This document shows, piece by piece, positions 25,559 through 37,751 of a DNA stretch of 64,000 nucleotides. Where the stretch lies: NCBI GenBank assembly GCA_037833965.1, contig AP031355.1:7465501-7529500 (forward strand), written 5' to 3'. Origin of the DNA: Marchantia polymorpha subsp. ruderalis (taxonomy: Eukaryota; Streptophyta; Marchantiopsida; Marchantiales; Marchantiaceae). Below the pieces are notes generated by a model. It made no database searches. It was not told where the DNA came from and saw only the letters and a list, made by a program, of their open reading frames with translations. A program made the position numbers and the translations under genes. Every line of letters begins with the position of its first letter. Position 1 is the stretch's first letter.

Positions 25559-27529
25559 CAATATTCTCCCACTTAAGTACGCAAATTGAATCCTAAATTT
25601 TTGTGCGTACTTAACCGGGAGGCGCGTACTAAACATTTTCAATTCAAAAGATTTTGCGAAGAGCTCCAATGTCAAAAAAATTGAACATTAAGGGCCCGAA
25701 CGAATTTCAACAATGTAAGATCATTTCAAAACCAGAATACCCCAAGCAATTGCGGTTTAGCGCATGAGTATGAAATTAGCAAAAGTGTTATAAGCTAAAT
25801 ATGAAAGAAACAAGATTTCATTCTCGAACGATCAGCTTTACTCCTCAGAAAAAACTAGGCAGATTACCTTGAGAGCTTCAGTTGGACGATTTTCTGAACT
25901 TGAAGAAATGTTCTACACCTGGATTGACAGCATGCACTGTGCTAGGTTTCATGTACCGGCATCTCTTGCAATTGCAAAGGCAAAAGACATCGCTTTCATC
26001 AATTTTTGATTCAGATTTTAAGGCCTCACTGCAATGGTTTGATCGTTTCAAGACACGTTGAGGTCTGCAAAAAATGCTTTTGCATAGGGAAGGCGCAGAG
26101 GTTGACAAGAATGATACTGGTTTACTATCAGCCTTGGAAGTATTATCATTCATCATCGCTCAATACCTGAGAACGTCTACAACATGGATGAGACAATATG
26201 GTTTGTTTTGTTTGCTTCCCAGATATTCTATTCTTCTACCAAACAAGGATATTTCAAGCACTTGAGGTAAAAACAAAATGATAAAATTCCTTGCATAATG
26301 ATTGGAAAGCCGAAGTATCCAAATCGTATCAAAGATTCCAACTGGCCAAGTCCTTATTTTAATCAACCAAAGGTTTGGATAGAAGTGAAAATCTACTAGA
26401 GATGATTCAACAAAATCGTTATTCCATAAATCAAAAGACAAACATGACTTCCTATTCTTTTACTGATGGATAATGCGCAAGTACACTTGTGGTGTGTTCG
26501 AAAGTAAGCCATGATCCACAGCACTTTCAAACGCAACAACATCCATGTGATAGTTTTTACTCCGAACTATACTAGTTGAAAACAACCTTGTGATATGAGA
26601 ATTATTGCTGCTCTCAAGAAGTAATATAAATATTTATATCTCAATGACATTTTTGACTTTTACGAGCTTCACGAGTAATTGAAGGAGCAAAAAAGAGAAG
26701 TGGGAATAAGATTACGACGAGCTGTAGCATGAGTTTTTATGGAAGTCTAGCACATCTGTTGGATGCTTCACACTATGTGAAAGACGTTTGAGATTCGGTC
26801 TCATCAAATTGTGTAAAAAATGCATTTTGTAATACAAAGCTCATGAATTAAGAACCCAAAGCATGGATTGAGAGCAAAATTAGTTAGATTGTAGCTGAAT
26901 TAGCTGAAACGATGAACAACTTAAATTTATCGATTGGCTAATCAGATTTGGAAAATTTTGTTCACATTGACAACAAAAGCAATGAAGAATATGCTACAGC
27001 ATTGCTAGAAGACATCGAGGAATGGTTAGATTCGATGAGCACTGATGAAGCACATCTTGATGATGACAATATTAATTTAAGCGCGAAGATCATAGATTCA
27101 TAGGATATGATTGATTTTTATGGATTTGAATACTTGTATAAAAAGATTACTGATATCAAGTATCAATTGCTCTATTCTACAATTCAAATAGAAGTCCAAG
27201 ATTCATTTGACGATCTAAAAAAATTGTTTGAAGTATTTCAAGCTAAAGTACGAGCAGTAGTAATTAGTTTCATACGTGGAAAAAACTAGAACATGAGTTA
27301 CGTTACAATTCACAATATGTTACATTAAAATCTTTGAAATTTAGAGTGAAATGTTTGAACTTTATAATGAAATCGCTGAAATTTACAGTGAAATAGTTAA
27401 AAATGTTGAAATTTCTGAAATTAACAATGAATTCACTGAAAATGTTGATTCCTAAAAATTGTCTTATAAAGTGCGTTTTTAATTGGGATGCGTACCTAAA
27501 CGGGTGTGTACTTAAATGGGAGGCTACTG
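25559..27529 (+). mobile_element. Tigger/pogo (Tc1/mariner) DNA transposon, decayed
   Basis: The ends CAATATTCTCCCACTTAAGT (left) and CAGTAGCCTCCCATTTAAGT (right, reverse complement) form inverted repeats of about 23 bases. They are flanked by TA (25557-25558 and 27530-27531), the Tc1/mariner target. Inside are remnants of a pogo-type transposase on the plus strand. The element lies entirely inside the Mutator-like element at 24582-27837 and so is the younger insertion. Confidence 0.82.
25640..27240 (+). pseudogene. Pogo/Tigger transposase remnant
   Basis: Successive frames carry the parts of a CENP-B/pogo transposase in the correct order. Near 26020-26060 is a CENP-B-type DNA-binding word (FKASLQWFDRFK, then LHREGAEVDK). 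Near 26175-26195 is NVYNMDET with the first catalytic Asp, and near 26460-26486 is LLMDNAQVH with the second. Between them is IMIGKPKYPNRIK, equal to the usual GKS.NP segment. A C-terminal acidic stretch follows up to an open frame at 27107-27289. Several in-frame stops and frame changes, for instance shortly after NMDET, show that it no longer encodes a working enzyme. Confidence 0.75.
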
Positions 27530-27845
27530 TACTCATACCGCAACTTTCAAGTGTGCTTTCGTGTCGAGCTCTTATCCTACTAGTCACTACACAACCTTTC
27601 TGCGAAGAGTCAGAGAGCGACAAACTTCGTCCACCCTAGAAGACAATATTCACAACGTAGTTCAAACGTGGAGATGGCAGACATGGATTTGACGTGGTTC
27701 TTGCCACGGAGGCATCTTTGACGAAGAGGGAAAAGAAGTAAAACTCTCGAAGTTGTTACTCACACCACCAATGAGTGACAATTGTATAGTAGGATGAGGA
27801 CTAATTAACCCTAAGTGAGTGATAACTAGTCGCACTCTAAAAATA

Positions 27846-28606
27846 TCACCACACATTAATATTTATTGTTAGAGGTTAGTATGAAGGTTAGTGTGAGTGT
27901 CAATTACCACTTCATATGTAAAGTGAATCACCATTCAAACTCTTAGACACACTAAAGTTAGTTTATATAATCTTTCTATGTGTTTATCCATATAGTACAT
28001 GTGTATCCACTTTTGTGTTAATATATGCACTTTTATACTTTTAAAAACTGTACACCCACACAGATTGCAGTGATGCATAAAGCAACGGAGCGTGGATAGG
28101 AAGAGTAAAGAACATAAAAATTTTATAACCTTTATCCAAATTCTAAGAACTTTTGTAATATATATTTAGACAAAAGTAAGAACTTTCCTTATACAAAGTA
28201 ATCCCGATGGTAGTGACACGATTACATCCATGAGTGAAATAAAACTGAAATCTATCTTTGATAAAGTGGGAGGATTTACGTTAACAAATGATTTCTAGAA
28301 ACACCCATAATTAACCAATAATTTCTTGAGGTGTACAACAAGTTCACTTCATACAAAATTATTACAAATAAATGCCAAAGTCTTTTTTTTAACCAAACTA
28401 GTGTTTTTTAAAATACGAGTATAGGATAGATACAATTACATTCTAGATTTATTGGCTTCACTGTCTGTAGAAATGTCAGTGATGAATCATGCAGGTCTCA
28501 TCAATTATAAAAGAAAAGAAGAAATCAAATCAGATTATACCTTCCTTAATCATGCAACTATCCAGAGGAACGAGCTTTGGCAGATGACGTGCAGGACTTA
28601 ATAATG
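27846..28606. other. AT-rich intergenic DNA
   Basis: No open frame or repeat of note was found between the Mutator-like element and the small foldback at 28607. Confidence 0.45.
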
Positions 28607-28686
28607 AGAGTTGGAGGTGATTACTCAGTAACCACCTCCAAAATTGGAATTCAGTAACCGTTACTGAGTTCCAGTTCACCAACTCT
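28607..28686. mobile_element. 80-bp foldback mini-element
   Basis: The ends AGAGTTGG and CCAACTCT are exact inverted repeats, flanked by ATG on both sides. Inside are two more hairpins: TTGGAGGTG with CACCTCCAA, and a 13-bp near-perfect palindrome (28646-28672) centred on GTAACCGTTAC. This is a MITE-like foldback too small to assign to a superfamily. Confidence 0.5.
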
Positions 28687-31200
28687 ATGTGTCTTCTATC
28701 TTGTCAACAACCAGAACCGAATGTCATTCGCAATTTATTTAATCAGAATATTTGAAAGTAGATAGCAGAATTTGTTCCTTGATATCCTCCCGATGTGTCA
28801 AAATCTCCTTTATGTGATGGTGCTGAAGAATCCATAGAAATTCTGAAATCGAGGCCTCTGCCTTACCAAGGGAATACTCAACCATCTGAGCTTCAACCTT
28901 GAACACGTTTATTACTGGAAACATACTTCTTGAGCTAATGTCTTCTTGTTTTCGCGCATGAATGTGAGAAATTCGACTCCTTGCCAATAAAATAAATGGC
29001 CATACTTCAGTCCAGATTTCAAACGGTATTTTTGGGCTGTTTTATCCATGGCTGTATTGTGTGTTTAGAGCAGCTTGTGGGTTGCCAGATTAGTATAGGT
29101 CGTTGTCAACTAGAACTAACCGTGTGATATATGGCCCGTACTTCCTATATTAATAGACATAAGATTAAAATTTGATATAAGATACATACTTGTGCAGTAT
29201 GTATCTAAGAAGACTGGAAGAAATTCTGTTCAGCAGACGATCGAATCTTCAAGAATCTTCAAGTAACCTCCAGGGCTACTTCACTTCCATACGTGAAAGT
29301 CGAAGGACCCACTCACTCATCAAAAGGTTCGGAACACATCCGACCGTCTGGAAGTATTCACCTCTACCACTGGACTACCAGCTCAGACGATGTTTGATCA
29401 CTGAAGATCCAAAATTTCTTTTGAACATCCTCTCCTTTGAGTCCCAGTTCTCTGGATATCATGTGTGTGTCTGGCGAAGACGGATCAGTTCATGCTACTT
29501 CTAAACTTTGGAACAGTAACTAAGGAATTTTAGGGACTTGGAGCATATTTCAACACAACACTCTATAGGCTGATAACTCATTCGCTCACGGGAGTCTATC
29601 ATTGCTGGTGTGTGATGGAGTCAGACACACAAGGATAAAGCTGCACAAGTGATTCCAGCATTTACCAGTCATACAAGGCGTCATACAAGGCGAATCTTCG
29701 ATTGTTCTGATGAATTCAGAACAATCTGATGAATTCTCGGTCTGATGAATTCAGTTCCCCATTCATGTATCAATGACGGGGTCAGCTGAAGGCCACGAGT
29801 TTATTCGTAGATTGTTCTGTCGTAGTCTTTGCACTTTTAGCATAAGTTCATACTGAAAACCAGTGGCATTATAGATGACAATTGTATGCTTCCAACGGTA
29901 TCTCGTTTTTGTCAGATGATTTGAGAGAGATCTCCCCCGAAGATATTTGACGTCGGATGAGATCGGTAGCAACCCTCCTTTTTACAACTTGGACACAGCT
30001 GGAGGCTAAATCTGAGAAGTCATGATTCTTTAGGCAAATAACCTTTTTCGTTGGCGGCCCTTTCAGCACAGCACTCACATCTTCGGTACTTTTCAGAAAT
30101 GCAGAGCTTCCTCAAGCAGTCAGAATCTCTTTTCTTCTGACGTTGTGTAATATCTCTATGCTAATCTTGGATTCCCATATTTGTCAACGTCGAATATAGC
30201 TGAATAAATAAGTATAAAAAAGAGCAGTTCCGTTTGCGTGATCAAAGACATGTTTCTGCTTGACATACCAAGTTTATTTTAGCTTATATAAGTGTTCTTT
30301 AATCACGATGGATCTTTTTATGAAGGTGACGTGAGTCTTATTTTCATAGATATCAAGATTCAAGTACAATTTCTTATATATAGTAATATGTGAGGATCTG
30401 TAGAATGTTCAGAAAGACGGTGGGAGTCTCTACTCGAGGACTGAAACTCTCTCAAATCTGATCAAAATTGGTCGTCTGCCAGGAGGTGGATTGATTAGAT
30501 TGGGAAAGCATGCTCCTATCTTCTTACATTCAGTCATAAATCCTAAACTGGACTTGCTTCTCCGGTTGACAACCATGATCAATGCATGCATTGCGAAATT
30601 CAATGATACCATTATAATTTCCCGTAGTAGAGTTCAAGGCTTTTAACTCCTTTCCTTCCCTACGTTGGACATGGTTCTTTAGATGACGACCATAATCACT
30701 GCATGAAGGAACCATAAAAATTCTGGCCAAAAGCTCAACAAATGTTTCACTCTGGATTTGACATGGTTCTTTGCCCGACGACCATGATCAACGTGAGTTC
30801 CAATGAAAAATTCCAAGGTTTCATTCAAATCACTGCAGCACTTCTAGTGTTTCACGTCGTGTAATTCATTTAATATTTAAACGTTTATCATTGGTTTGAG
30901 AATATTAGTATCTTCTGGAAATAGCTTGTTATTAGATGTAAGAACACTACTGAATAAATATGGTTAAGTAGTTTTTCATTAATTTTTGAAAAGATTAAGT
31001 TTGAGAAGTAAAAGACTAGTAATTTCAAACTTTTAGGGTAGTAATAGGTCGAAGAAGAGTAAACAGTGGATTCTGGAATAGAAGCTAAGTAAGTAATAGT
31101 GAAATCCATTGAGATATCTCTCTGTTAGAGTTAGTGTTTTTACTTGTAGATAGTGAAATTGAATTAGAATAGTTATGATCCAGTGAAGTAAATTCATAAC
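28687..31200. other. Intergenic DNA with short frames and degenerate repeats
   Basis: A minus-strand frame at 28987-28739 ends in a helical, protein-like stretch (KAEASISEFLWILQHHHIKE) and could be a gene fragment, but I do not recognise it. A plus-strand frame at 29190-29504 is also unrecognised. Around 30545-30800 a degenerate segment with the core ATGGTTCTTT followed by GACGACCAT recurs about three times. TCTGATGAATTC occurs three times near 29705-29755. Confidence 0.35.
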
Positions 31201-34200
31201 TTTTTCAATTAGTGGAAGTTTGCCTTAGACAGGGTTTTAGTAAATAGAGCTCGACATGCTTGTTCCAATGAATCCAAGAACACCAAAAACGTATAAGGGA
31301 ACCCCGAGTTACGGATGCAGCTGAGGACATGGTTCGGTGAAGGCATAGTACCGCCTTCGGCGAAGAGCCTTCGGACTTCAAAGATAGCCCTTTGGCGTTA
31401 CAGCAGAAGGGCCTACGGCGAAGGATCTTCGATAAAGTGAAAGACGACGTCAAACTGAAAGGAAATTCAAACACTTGTACTATCAATTCGTGCGAGTTCA
31501 CAATGCGGTTAGGGTGTCGAAGTACATTGGCAGAAACAGGAATTCCGCTCCTACATTTCGCGAGAGTGCATTTGCAAATTAGTAGCCCAGGGAGAATTGT
31601 GAGTGAAGAACAGCGATAAAGCAATCTTCAGGACTCCGATTGTGAGCGTTGAAGGTGTTGGAAATGGATTACGAGCGTAACAGCAAGAATTGGTAGCTGC
31701 CAAGGTCAATTTCTTGCTATGGGACTGAAATTGGATTTTCGCAGCAATCGTGAAGGAGTGGCACAAAGGACGCGCGTGAGACGCTGAGTGACTTTATGGC
31801 AACCCGACGAGCTGGACCATTGAGCATTGGGCACAAGTTTTGAGGTCGTGCGGAGGTGAAGACGGCGATTACACCTATAACAGTGAGAGCGTGAAGGTGA
31901 TACATGCGGAAGAGAAGACCTTCGCGCAGCTATTCAAGACACCTTGTTCACGCAAGAACGGATGGCGGATGACGGAGTATTGCAATTGATTGAGACGTAA
32001 TGTGACGGTAGCGTTCATGCAGATTTTGCGCCCGTCCAAAAAGACTTTCATGTTAATATGGCATGTCGGATTTGTAGAGCGTGCGGTGGCAGGAAAGCCA
32101 ATCCACTGGGCTCGCATTTTTTGCAGTACTACACGTGAGAACATCGGTGAGATATTCGAGAGATCGGTGAACTATATGTCCCCGTTCTTCATTAATTTTT
32201 ACTGAGGAGTGGGATTGCTGAGTGATGCAGAGGAGGAGAGATTTCCGCTCGAGAAAAAAATTGCGGACGATGAAAGAGCGCTGGGAGTCAATGAAGTTGA
32301 CAGTGAGGAGTAAAACATTGCACTGGCACCGCCTTTGGCCAAATCTGACAAGTCGGAGGACGACATTGAGGAATGCTCGGCGAAGAAGCGGAGAAAATTG
32401 CAGCAAATAACAAATTTGGAGATGGTGGATCAGCGTGCAAGATTGCGAGCCGGAGGGCCGGTTCCTACGCAGATGAGGTCAGCGAATGTGCGCGCCCGTA
32501 GCAAGATGAAGGCGCAACGTCCGCATATTGAGGAAGAAGATAGCACAAGGTGTAGCGAAGCTGCGTCTTAGTGCTAGGTGACTTCGGTGGAGTGGAAAGA
32601 GATGGAGGTGGAAGCAGCGGGAACAGAAGATAAATAGCCTTTGGCGAAGGAACTTCGGCCTTCAGAGTGGAGACCTTCGGCAGTGCTCATGAAAGGCCCG
32701 TTGGAGGAAGGAGAAGAACGAGGAGATGATACGGAGGTAGAGACTTTGAATCAAAATCTTTGGTTTTCTGAGCAACCACCAACACCTCCGGCCAAAGATC
32801 TTGAGCCTTCAGGTAAGGAGAGTTTGGATGTATTCGCAGAGTTGGCATAGCTGATGATGGAGCCCAATTCGGTGAAGGAACTTATAGATCGAGTGGTGGC
32901 AGACATGGAGAGGAATGTTGCGGGACAATAGGCAGTGCCTTCATGTCATGTGTCTTCGGGTATAGTTAATCTTGACTGTGGCGAAGAGCCTTTGGCCAAA
33001 GAATCAAAGACAACCAATTTCAGTGTAGCTGACATTTGAGCAAGCAGATAGTTCCCTTGCTCAGATATTTAGATGGAAAGATGGCAAAGTACGTTCAGCC
33101 AACATTGGCAGGTTGCTACGTAGAGTTAGTGCGTTGTAGGACGAATTTGAAGGTGGCAGCATCTATGGACGTAGCAGAAAGAATGGTGAGCTTGAACTCT
33201 GAGTGCGCGACCGCGACTGCTACCTTGCATGAGACGGATGAGCAACTTTGACAAAAGGAATTAAAGTGTGCCGAACTTCGGAGAAGTTTAGCAACACAGA
33301 AGGAACTTCATATGAAGGCGGAGTTGGAGTACGTGGGTTTTCGGCTCAACATCAGCAATGCGCAAAAGGAAATGGTGTAACTTTGGAAAAAAATTGAAAT
33401 TGTCTTAGAAGGAATTTGCGAGGGATTGAAGTGCGCGGAAAAACTGACGGCAACTCTGGCGACGAGAGATCAATTCATGCTGCTGAATTGGCATTGAAGG
33501 CAAAGAAGTTGCAGGATTGCAAAGCTGTCCGTTCTCCAGAGTTAGAGTGTAGGGAGAAATTAGATGTGTATTGCAGCAGATTGCAATCTCAACTGTGGAC
33601 AATTGAGATCGCAATTGGTTGCGGCTCGAGCAAAATTGCGAGAGACGGAGGTGATAGTCCAGCAGTTAGAGCAGCAGATGGATGCTGCGTTGTGAGCGAA
33701 AGTAGATCGATGTCTTTGCGTTTATGTGGACTGGAAGATCTAGACTATGAAGTGGACAAAATTGGTTGAGCTGGAGCGTTGAGTGAAGTAATTTACAGCC
33801 AACGGGATCGTAGTACATTGGTAGTTAGATAGGGAGCTCAATTTGTTCATCTCGTGTTTGGAGGAGACAAAGTAGAACTTAGAATTAGAACTTTTAGCCG
33901 ATTTAAGTAGCATAGGAGTAGACAAGAGCTCAACGGACGTGGCAACTGCCGCATTTGCTGACGTAGCACCTGATGGGGGCTTGCAACTAGCGGGTAATGC
34001 CTACGATTGCTAGTTGTGAATAAAGAGGCCTAAGGCTGACTAGGGGAGCTTTTCCATTGGTTAATATTTTACTCTTCATTTTGCATTCCTCTGCGCGTTA
34101 GTGAATTGTGAGTTTTGTCATTGTGCGCGAGTTGCTCCAGTTTGTCGAAGATATCGCATCTAAAGTAGAGAGTCCAATTCAGATGTTCTGAGTGGTGCAT

Positions 34201-34540
34201 AGTGTAGCTAAGGATTTGAGCAATTTGTACATTGGAAGCTCGGTGCAGCCGGCTAAGTGTGTGATCTTGGAAAATTTGCACATAAATATCAATTGAAGAG
34301 TCGCGTGCAACTTTTGTGGAGATTTATTGGATGAATTTCAAGATTTAAATATGATTTCCACCTGCAATGTGTCACCTTCGGCCGTAACAATTGTAATCTC
34401 TTCTGAGAATGACATGTGTTTAAGAAATAAAACTTCTCAATTGAATGTTAATTCATGATACTATTTGTTTCTCTGGTGTTGTTTCTATCTTCGTGGGACT
34501 GGATCATTATGCTTCATTTTGGTGATTGTACATCATTACA
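31200..34540 (+). mobile_element. Repeat-family element, plus strand, 5' end unresolved
   Basis: A further copy of the single-gene family. The 3' tail (about 34020-34540) runs parallel to the tail of the copy ending near 63.15 kb: both have GTGACATGTG/GACATGTGTTT, a GTGGGA word, then CATTATGCTTCATTTTGG. The end at 34540 reads ATCATTACA, close to the TTATTACA end of the other copies. The 5' end was not found; no CTAAT partner of the bases after 34540 was seen near 31 kb, so the exact extent and target duplication are open. The coding frame is broken in several places. Confidence 0.6.
31615..34020 (+). pseudogene. Repeat-family coiled-coil gene, broken copy
   Basis: The N-terminal domain is recognisable near 31.7-32.2 kb (FLLWD, KNGWRMTEY, then LRRNVTVAFMQILRPSK, then HWARIF and YMSPFFINFY). 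A Lys/Glu/Arg-rich linker follows, with CCTTCGG/GGCGAAG words at DNA level. Then comes VPLLRYLDGKMAKYVQP, which in other copies begins the C-terminal part, and a coiled coil to about 34 kb. No function is known to me. It is decayed. Confidence 0.6.
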
Positions 34541-35550
34541 CTAATTAATTATAAATCAATTGTATTTAAATTTACTATATACTTCATCTCGTGGACATTA
34601 TTATTATTATGATTTGTTGCAAAACTAGTCATTTTAATTATGAATAATAGATGGCACTCTATTTAATGATTACATGTTATTTTAAATTTATTTTCAAATT
34701 CAGAATGTTATTCATTTCGTCTTGATTATTTTCTTATTGTAGTTTTTTCCAAAATTAATCAATGTAGAAATGAATTACAGAATGATACAAAGAAAATTTA
34801 CAGTAGAAATCTCGAGCTGAGTATGCCTATATCACTTTTGAGCAATACCATGTAGCTCTGGGTTGTATGATCATGCAGCATGTCCGAGGTAAGCACTACT
34901 GTTTAGGCTATACCATGTAGAACTTCGCTATATAGGAGTTGTGCGGACTGAATCATGACCAATTGGATACAAATATGATAAGAAATTAGCGTCCAGACTA
35001 TATTCCTGAATATGTACTGCGCCATATGACCAACCTAAAAGAAATATACATTGATTATGAATGCATCATTACAAGCTAGTTCTAACTGTGTATAACGTGA
35101 AGTGGTAGGAAAAGTGAAATCATTGACTCATCATCCTCAAAGTTTGGAATGCATGTTTCACAAGTTCTGCTCGAAAAGGGCCATGAGATTGCATCCTTGA
35201 TGCCTCCATATTAATCAAAATACTGATTCCCCGGCTGTTTTAAGACTGCTTGCAGTGGAGCTGCGCACAAGATAGCCAGCGGATGCATCACTACAGCAGT
35301 TATCACAGGCTAATCGATATCGCCCGTCCAGTACATATCCCGCAACCTTGTTGGACGGTGCCTATATGAACCAATTGCAGGACTAATCGTACATAGAAAC
35401 AGATCTCTTATGAACATCAAGAGAACGACCATTTTGCACTTGAGTCGTGGACGCATACTCGTGATTTTCAGGGTAAAATTCATGGAGTTAATACAGCTAC
35501 AATAACAATACGTGACCAATATTCCAAATTGCATGTATACTGACGCATTT

Positions 35551-35628
35551 AAAGTAGAGAACAATCTAACTTTAGAACAATTCTATATCAAAGTAGAGAA
35601 CAATTTCACTTTCGGACAATTCTAAATC
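35551..35628. repeat. 39-bp tandem duplication
   Basis: Two adjacent units (35551-35589 and 35590-35628) begin AAAGTAGAGAACAAT and differ at a handful of positions. Confidence 0.85.
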
Positions 35629-36853
35629 AAGCATTTTATACGTTCAAATGATACATATCGATGGAATAGTTTTAGGAACAATTGAATATATAAGTTAATT
35701 TGTCTTTCATAACGATATTATGAGGATGATATTTCTATGGACCGATGTGACTCAGTGTTGCTTCACATACCAGTGTTTGATGAATTAAATTAATAAATAA
35801 AACATGAGACTTAGAAGCCAAGTCACACATGTCTATTACATTCTCAACTAGATAAGACAGAATTCTGCATGTCATGAAATTATTTCTCTCTGTAGATCAC
35901 ACTGTCAAAACAGAGTAACATATCCACACAGTCAACGTTAGGTAGTCCAGATTCCGTAGAGTTGAATAATTATAGAAAATATCAAGAATATTTTAATAAA
36001 ATTTATTATTATTTATGAAATAAATTTAAAAATATAAATTTATTTTACTTTTTTAACATAAAAACATAATGACTCAGAAATAAAAATTAATAACACACCA
36101 TATTGTAATAAATACATACATAATTAAACGCGACAACGGTCCACAATGATATCATCCACGATATTGTTCACAAGCCGACAAAATAATGAACAGTCAATCT
36201 ATGATAGATTGGACCAATAACGGAAAGTAGCAAACAAATGCGAGTAGGGAATAGTTGACAATACGAATATCCTATAGCACATATACTTTTTGGGTTAATG
36301 ACACACGAGACCTCAAGATTTCCCACGGTTGGTTCCCCAAGACGTTTCAATGAGGACAGAACTGTGTTTCAGTACCGGTCTGGAAAGACAATCTAGGAGA
36401 AAAGCTGCTCGTGTTGTTTTCCTTCAATCCACTTTTTAGATCCTCGAAATTAGACAAAGTATATTGGAAGGTGAGACAAACGGTGACTCCGCCTGTTCAT
36501 TTCATGGCAACTGTGAGAAGTGTAGGACAAAGATAGTGTCAAGGAATTCCTGCCCGTGGGTTGTAAATCCCAGAAAACAGACAGTCGAGTTTGAAGCTCT
36601 TGGGTTCATCAAACCAAGTTTAATTATCATCTTATTTAACAAACTCTATAATCTTGAAAAATTTCGAAGAGAAATAACTCATAAAATTGTAAATTATATA
36701 AAAATGATAATAATTATTGAAATAATATTTTCATTTTATTTGTATACAAATTTTATTTTTTTGTAAATTCTAAAATTTATTATAAAAATTTTCAATTTAT
36801 ATTTATTTTGAAATTAAACATAAAAACGAAATGACTCTAAAAATTAATGATAA

Positions 36854-36887
36854 AAAACACGAACAAAACAAAAATTGTTCGTGTTTT
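36854..36887. repeat. 13-bp perfect hairpin
   Basis: AAAACACGAACAA (36854-36866), an 8-base A-rich loop, and the exact reverse complement (36875-36887), which ends in TTTT. Confidence 0.8.
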
Positions 36888-37717
36888 AGCAACAAGAACA
36901 ACATTCCGACAAAGATGACAGACACTGACGCTCACGATCGCAAACAGGTTGAGGATTACGATGCTTTGAGGTCTTTGGCGGCCGTCCTGTGCTCGTCTAC
37001 CTTCATAATCCGTCCACTCACATTGTGGCAACGGAGTGGAGTACATGGGTCGCTCTGACCGGGCTTGTCAAGTCAACTAGATTCAGCTGTAGCGAGCACT
37101 TTTGATCTGGTCCGGTTGAACTCCAAATACGTGCCCAATGAGAAGCGCCGCAGGAGCTTGTGGTTGCTCATGGAAGCGATCACAACTTTGGTAAGTCGTC
37201 GCATCCGACTCCTGCGGAGTCTGTTGAGCCCTCACTGTGGAAGACTCGGGGACTTTCTGAAGATGCCTTGACACTCTCTGCATTTAGCCGCAAGCAGTAG
37301 CAACCTTCGTCGTCCTGGACAAGAAAACGTTTTCCAGTAGTCTTCCAAGTCACACGCTGCTCGACATAAGTCCATTCGCAGCAGCCGCTTCACTCGATCG
37401 AGAACGGTAACTGCGATCCAGCAAGAAATTTTCGAGCTGGATTACTCCGAGCTCATACCACTGATTTGAAGCCACATCATGGGCTCCATGAACTTTTTCG
37501 TCTGATAAAAGTGGAAGCCAGATTCGACAGAAACATGTCACTCGGGAGCTCATGCTGATCGAGGTTCGCCCGGGTAACGACTGATAATGAAGTCAAACTC
37601 CTAAGGGCCTGTGAGTGGAGTGGATCCGAGGAAGTGCACAGTAGCATCGATTCTTGAAAAGAATGTCACGCTGAGCACATTCATTCATTCTCTTGCAACT
37701 TGGCAGTGGGCAGGCTT

Positions 37718-37751
37718 GCAGTTGAGCACATCCAAGGATGTGCTCAACTGC
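37718..37751. repeat. 16-bp perfect hairpin with 2-base spacer
   Basis: GCAGTTGAGCACATCC (37718-37733) is followed by AA and then its exact reverse complement (37736-37751). Confidence 0.85.

Larger units (their letters stand above)
24582..27837. mobile_element. Mutator-like non-autonomous element with long inverted ends
   Basis: The left end (from 24582) and the reverse complement of the right end (to 27837) match for roughly 200 bases. Both contain TAGTTATCACTCACTTAGGG, then TTAATTAGT, TTTTACTTCTTT and GTCAAAGATGCC. An exact 8-bp duplication TAAAAATA flanks the element (24574-24581 and 27838-27845). Long inverted ends with an 8-9-bp duplication are the hallmark of Mutator-like elements. 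No MURA-type transposase is seen in the outer arms (24582-25558 and 27530-27837), so it is a non-autonomous member. It has been split by a Tigger-type insertion. Confidence 0.75.
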
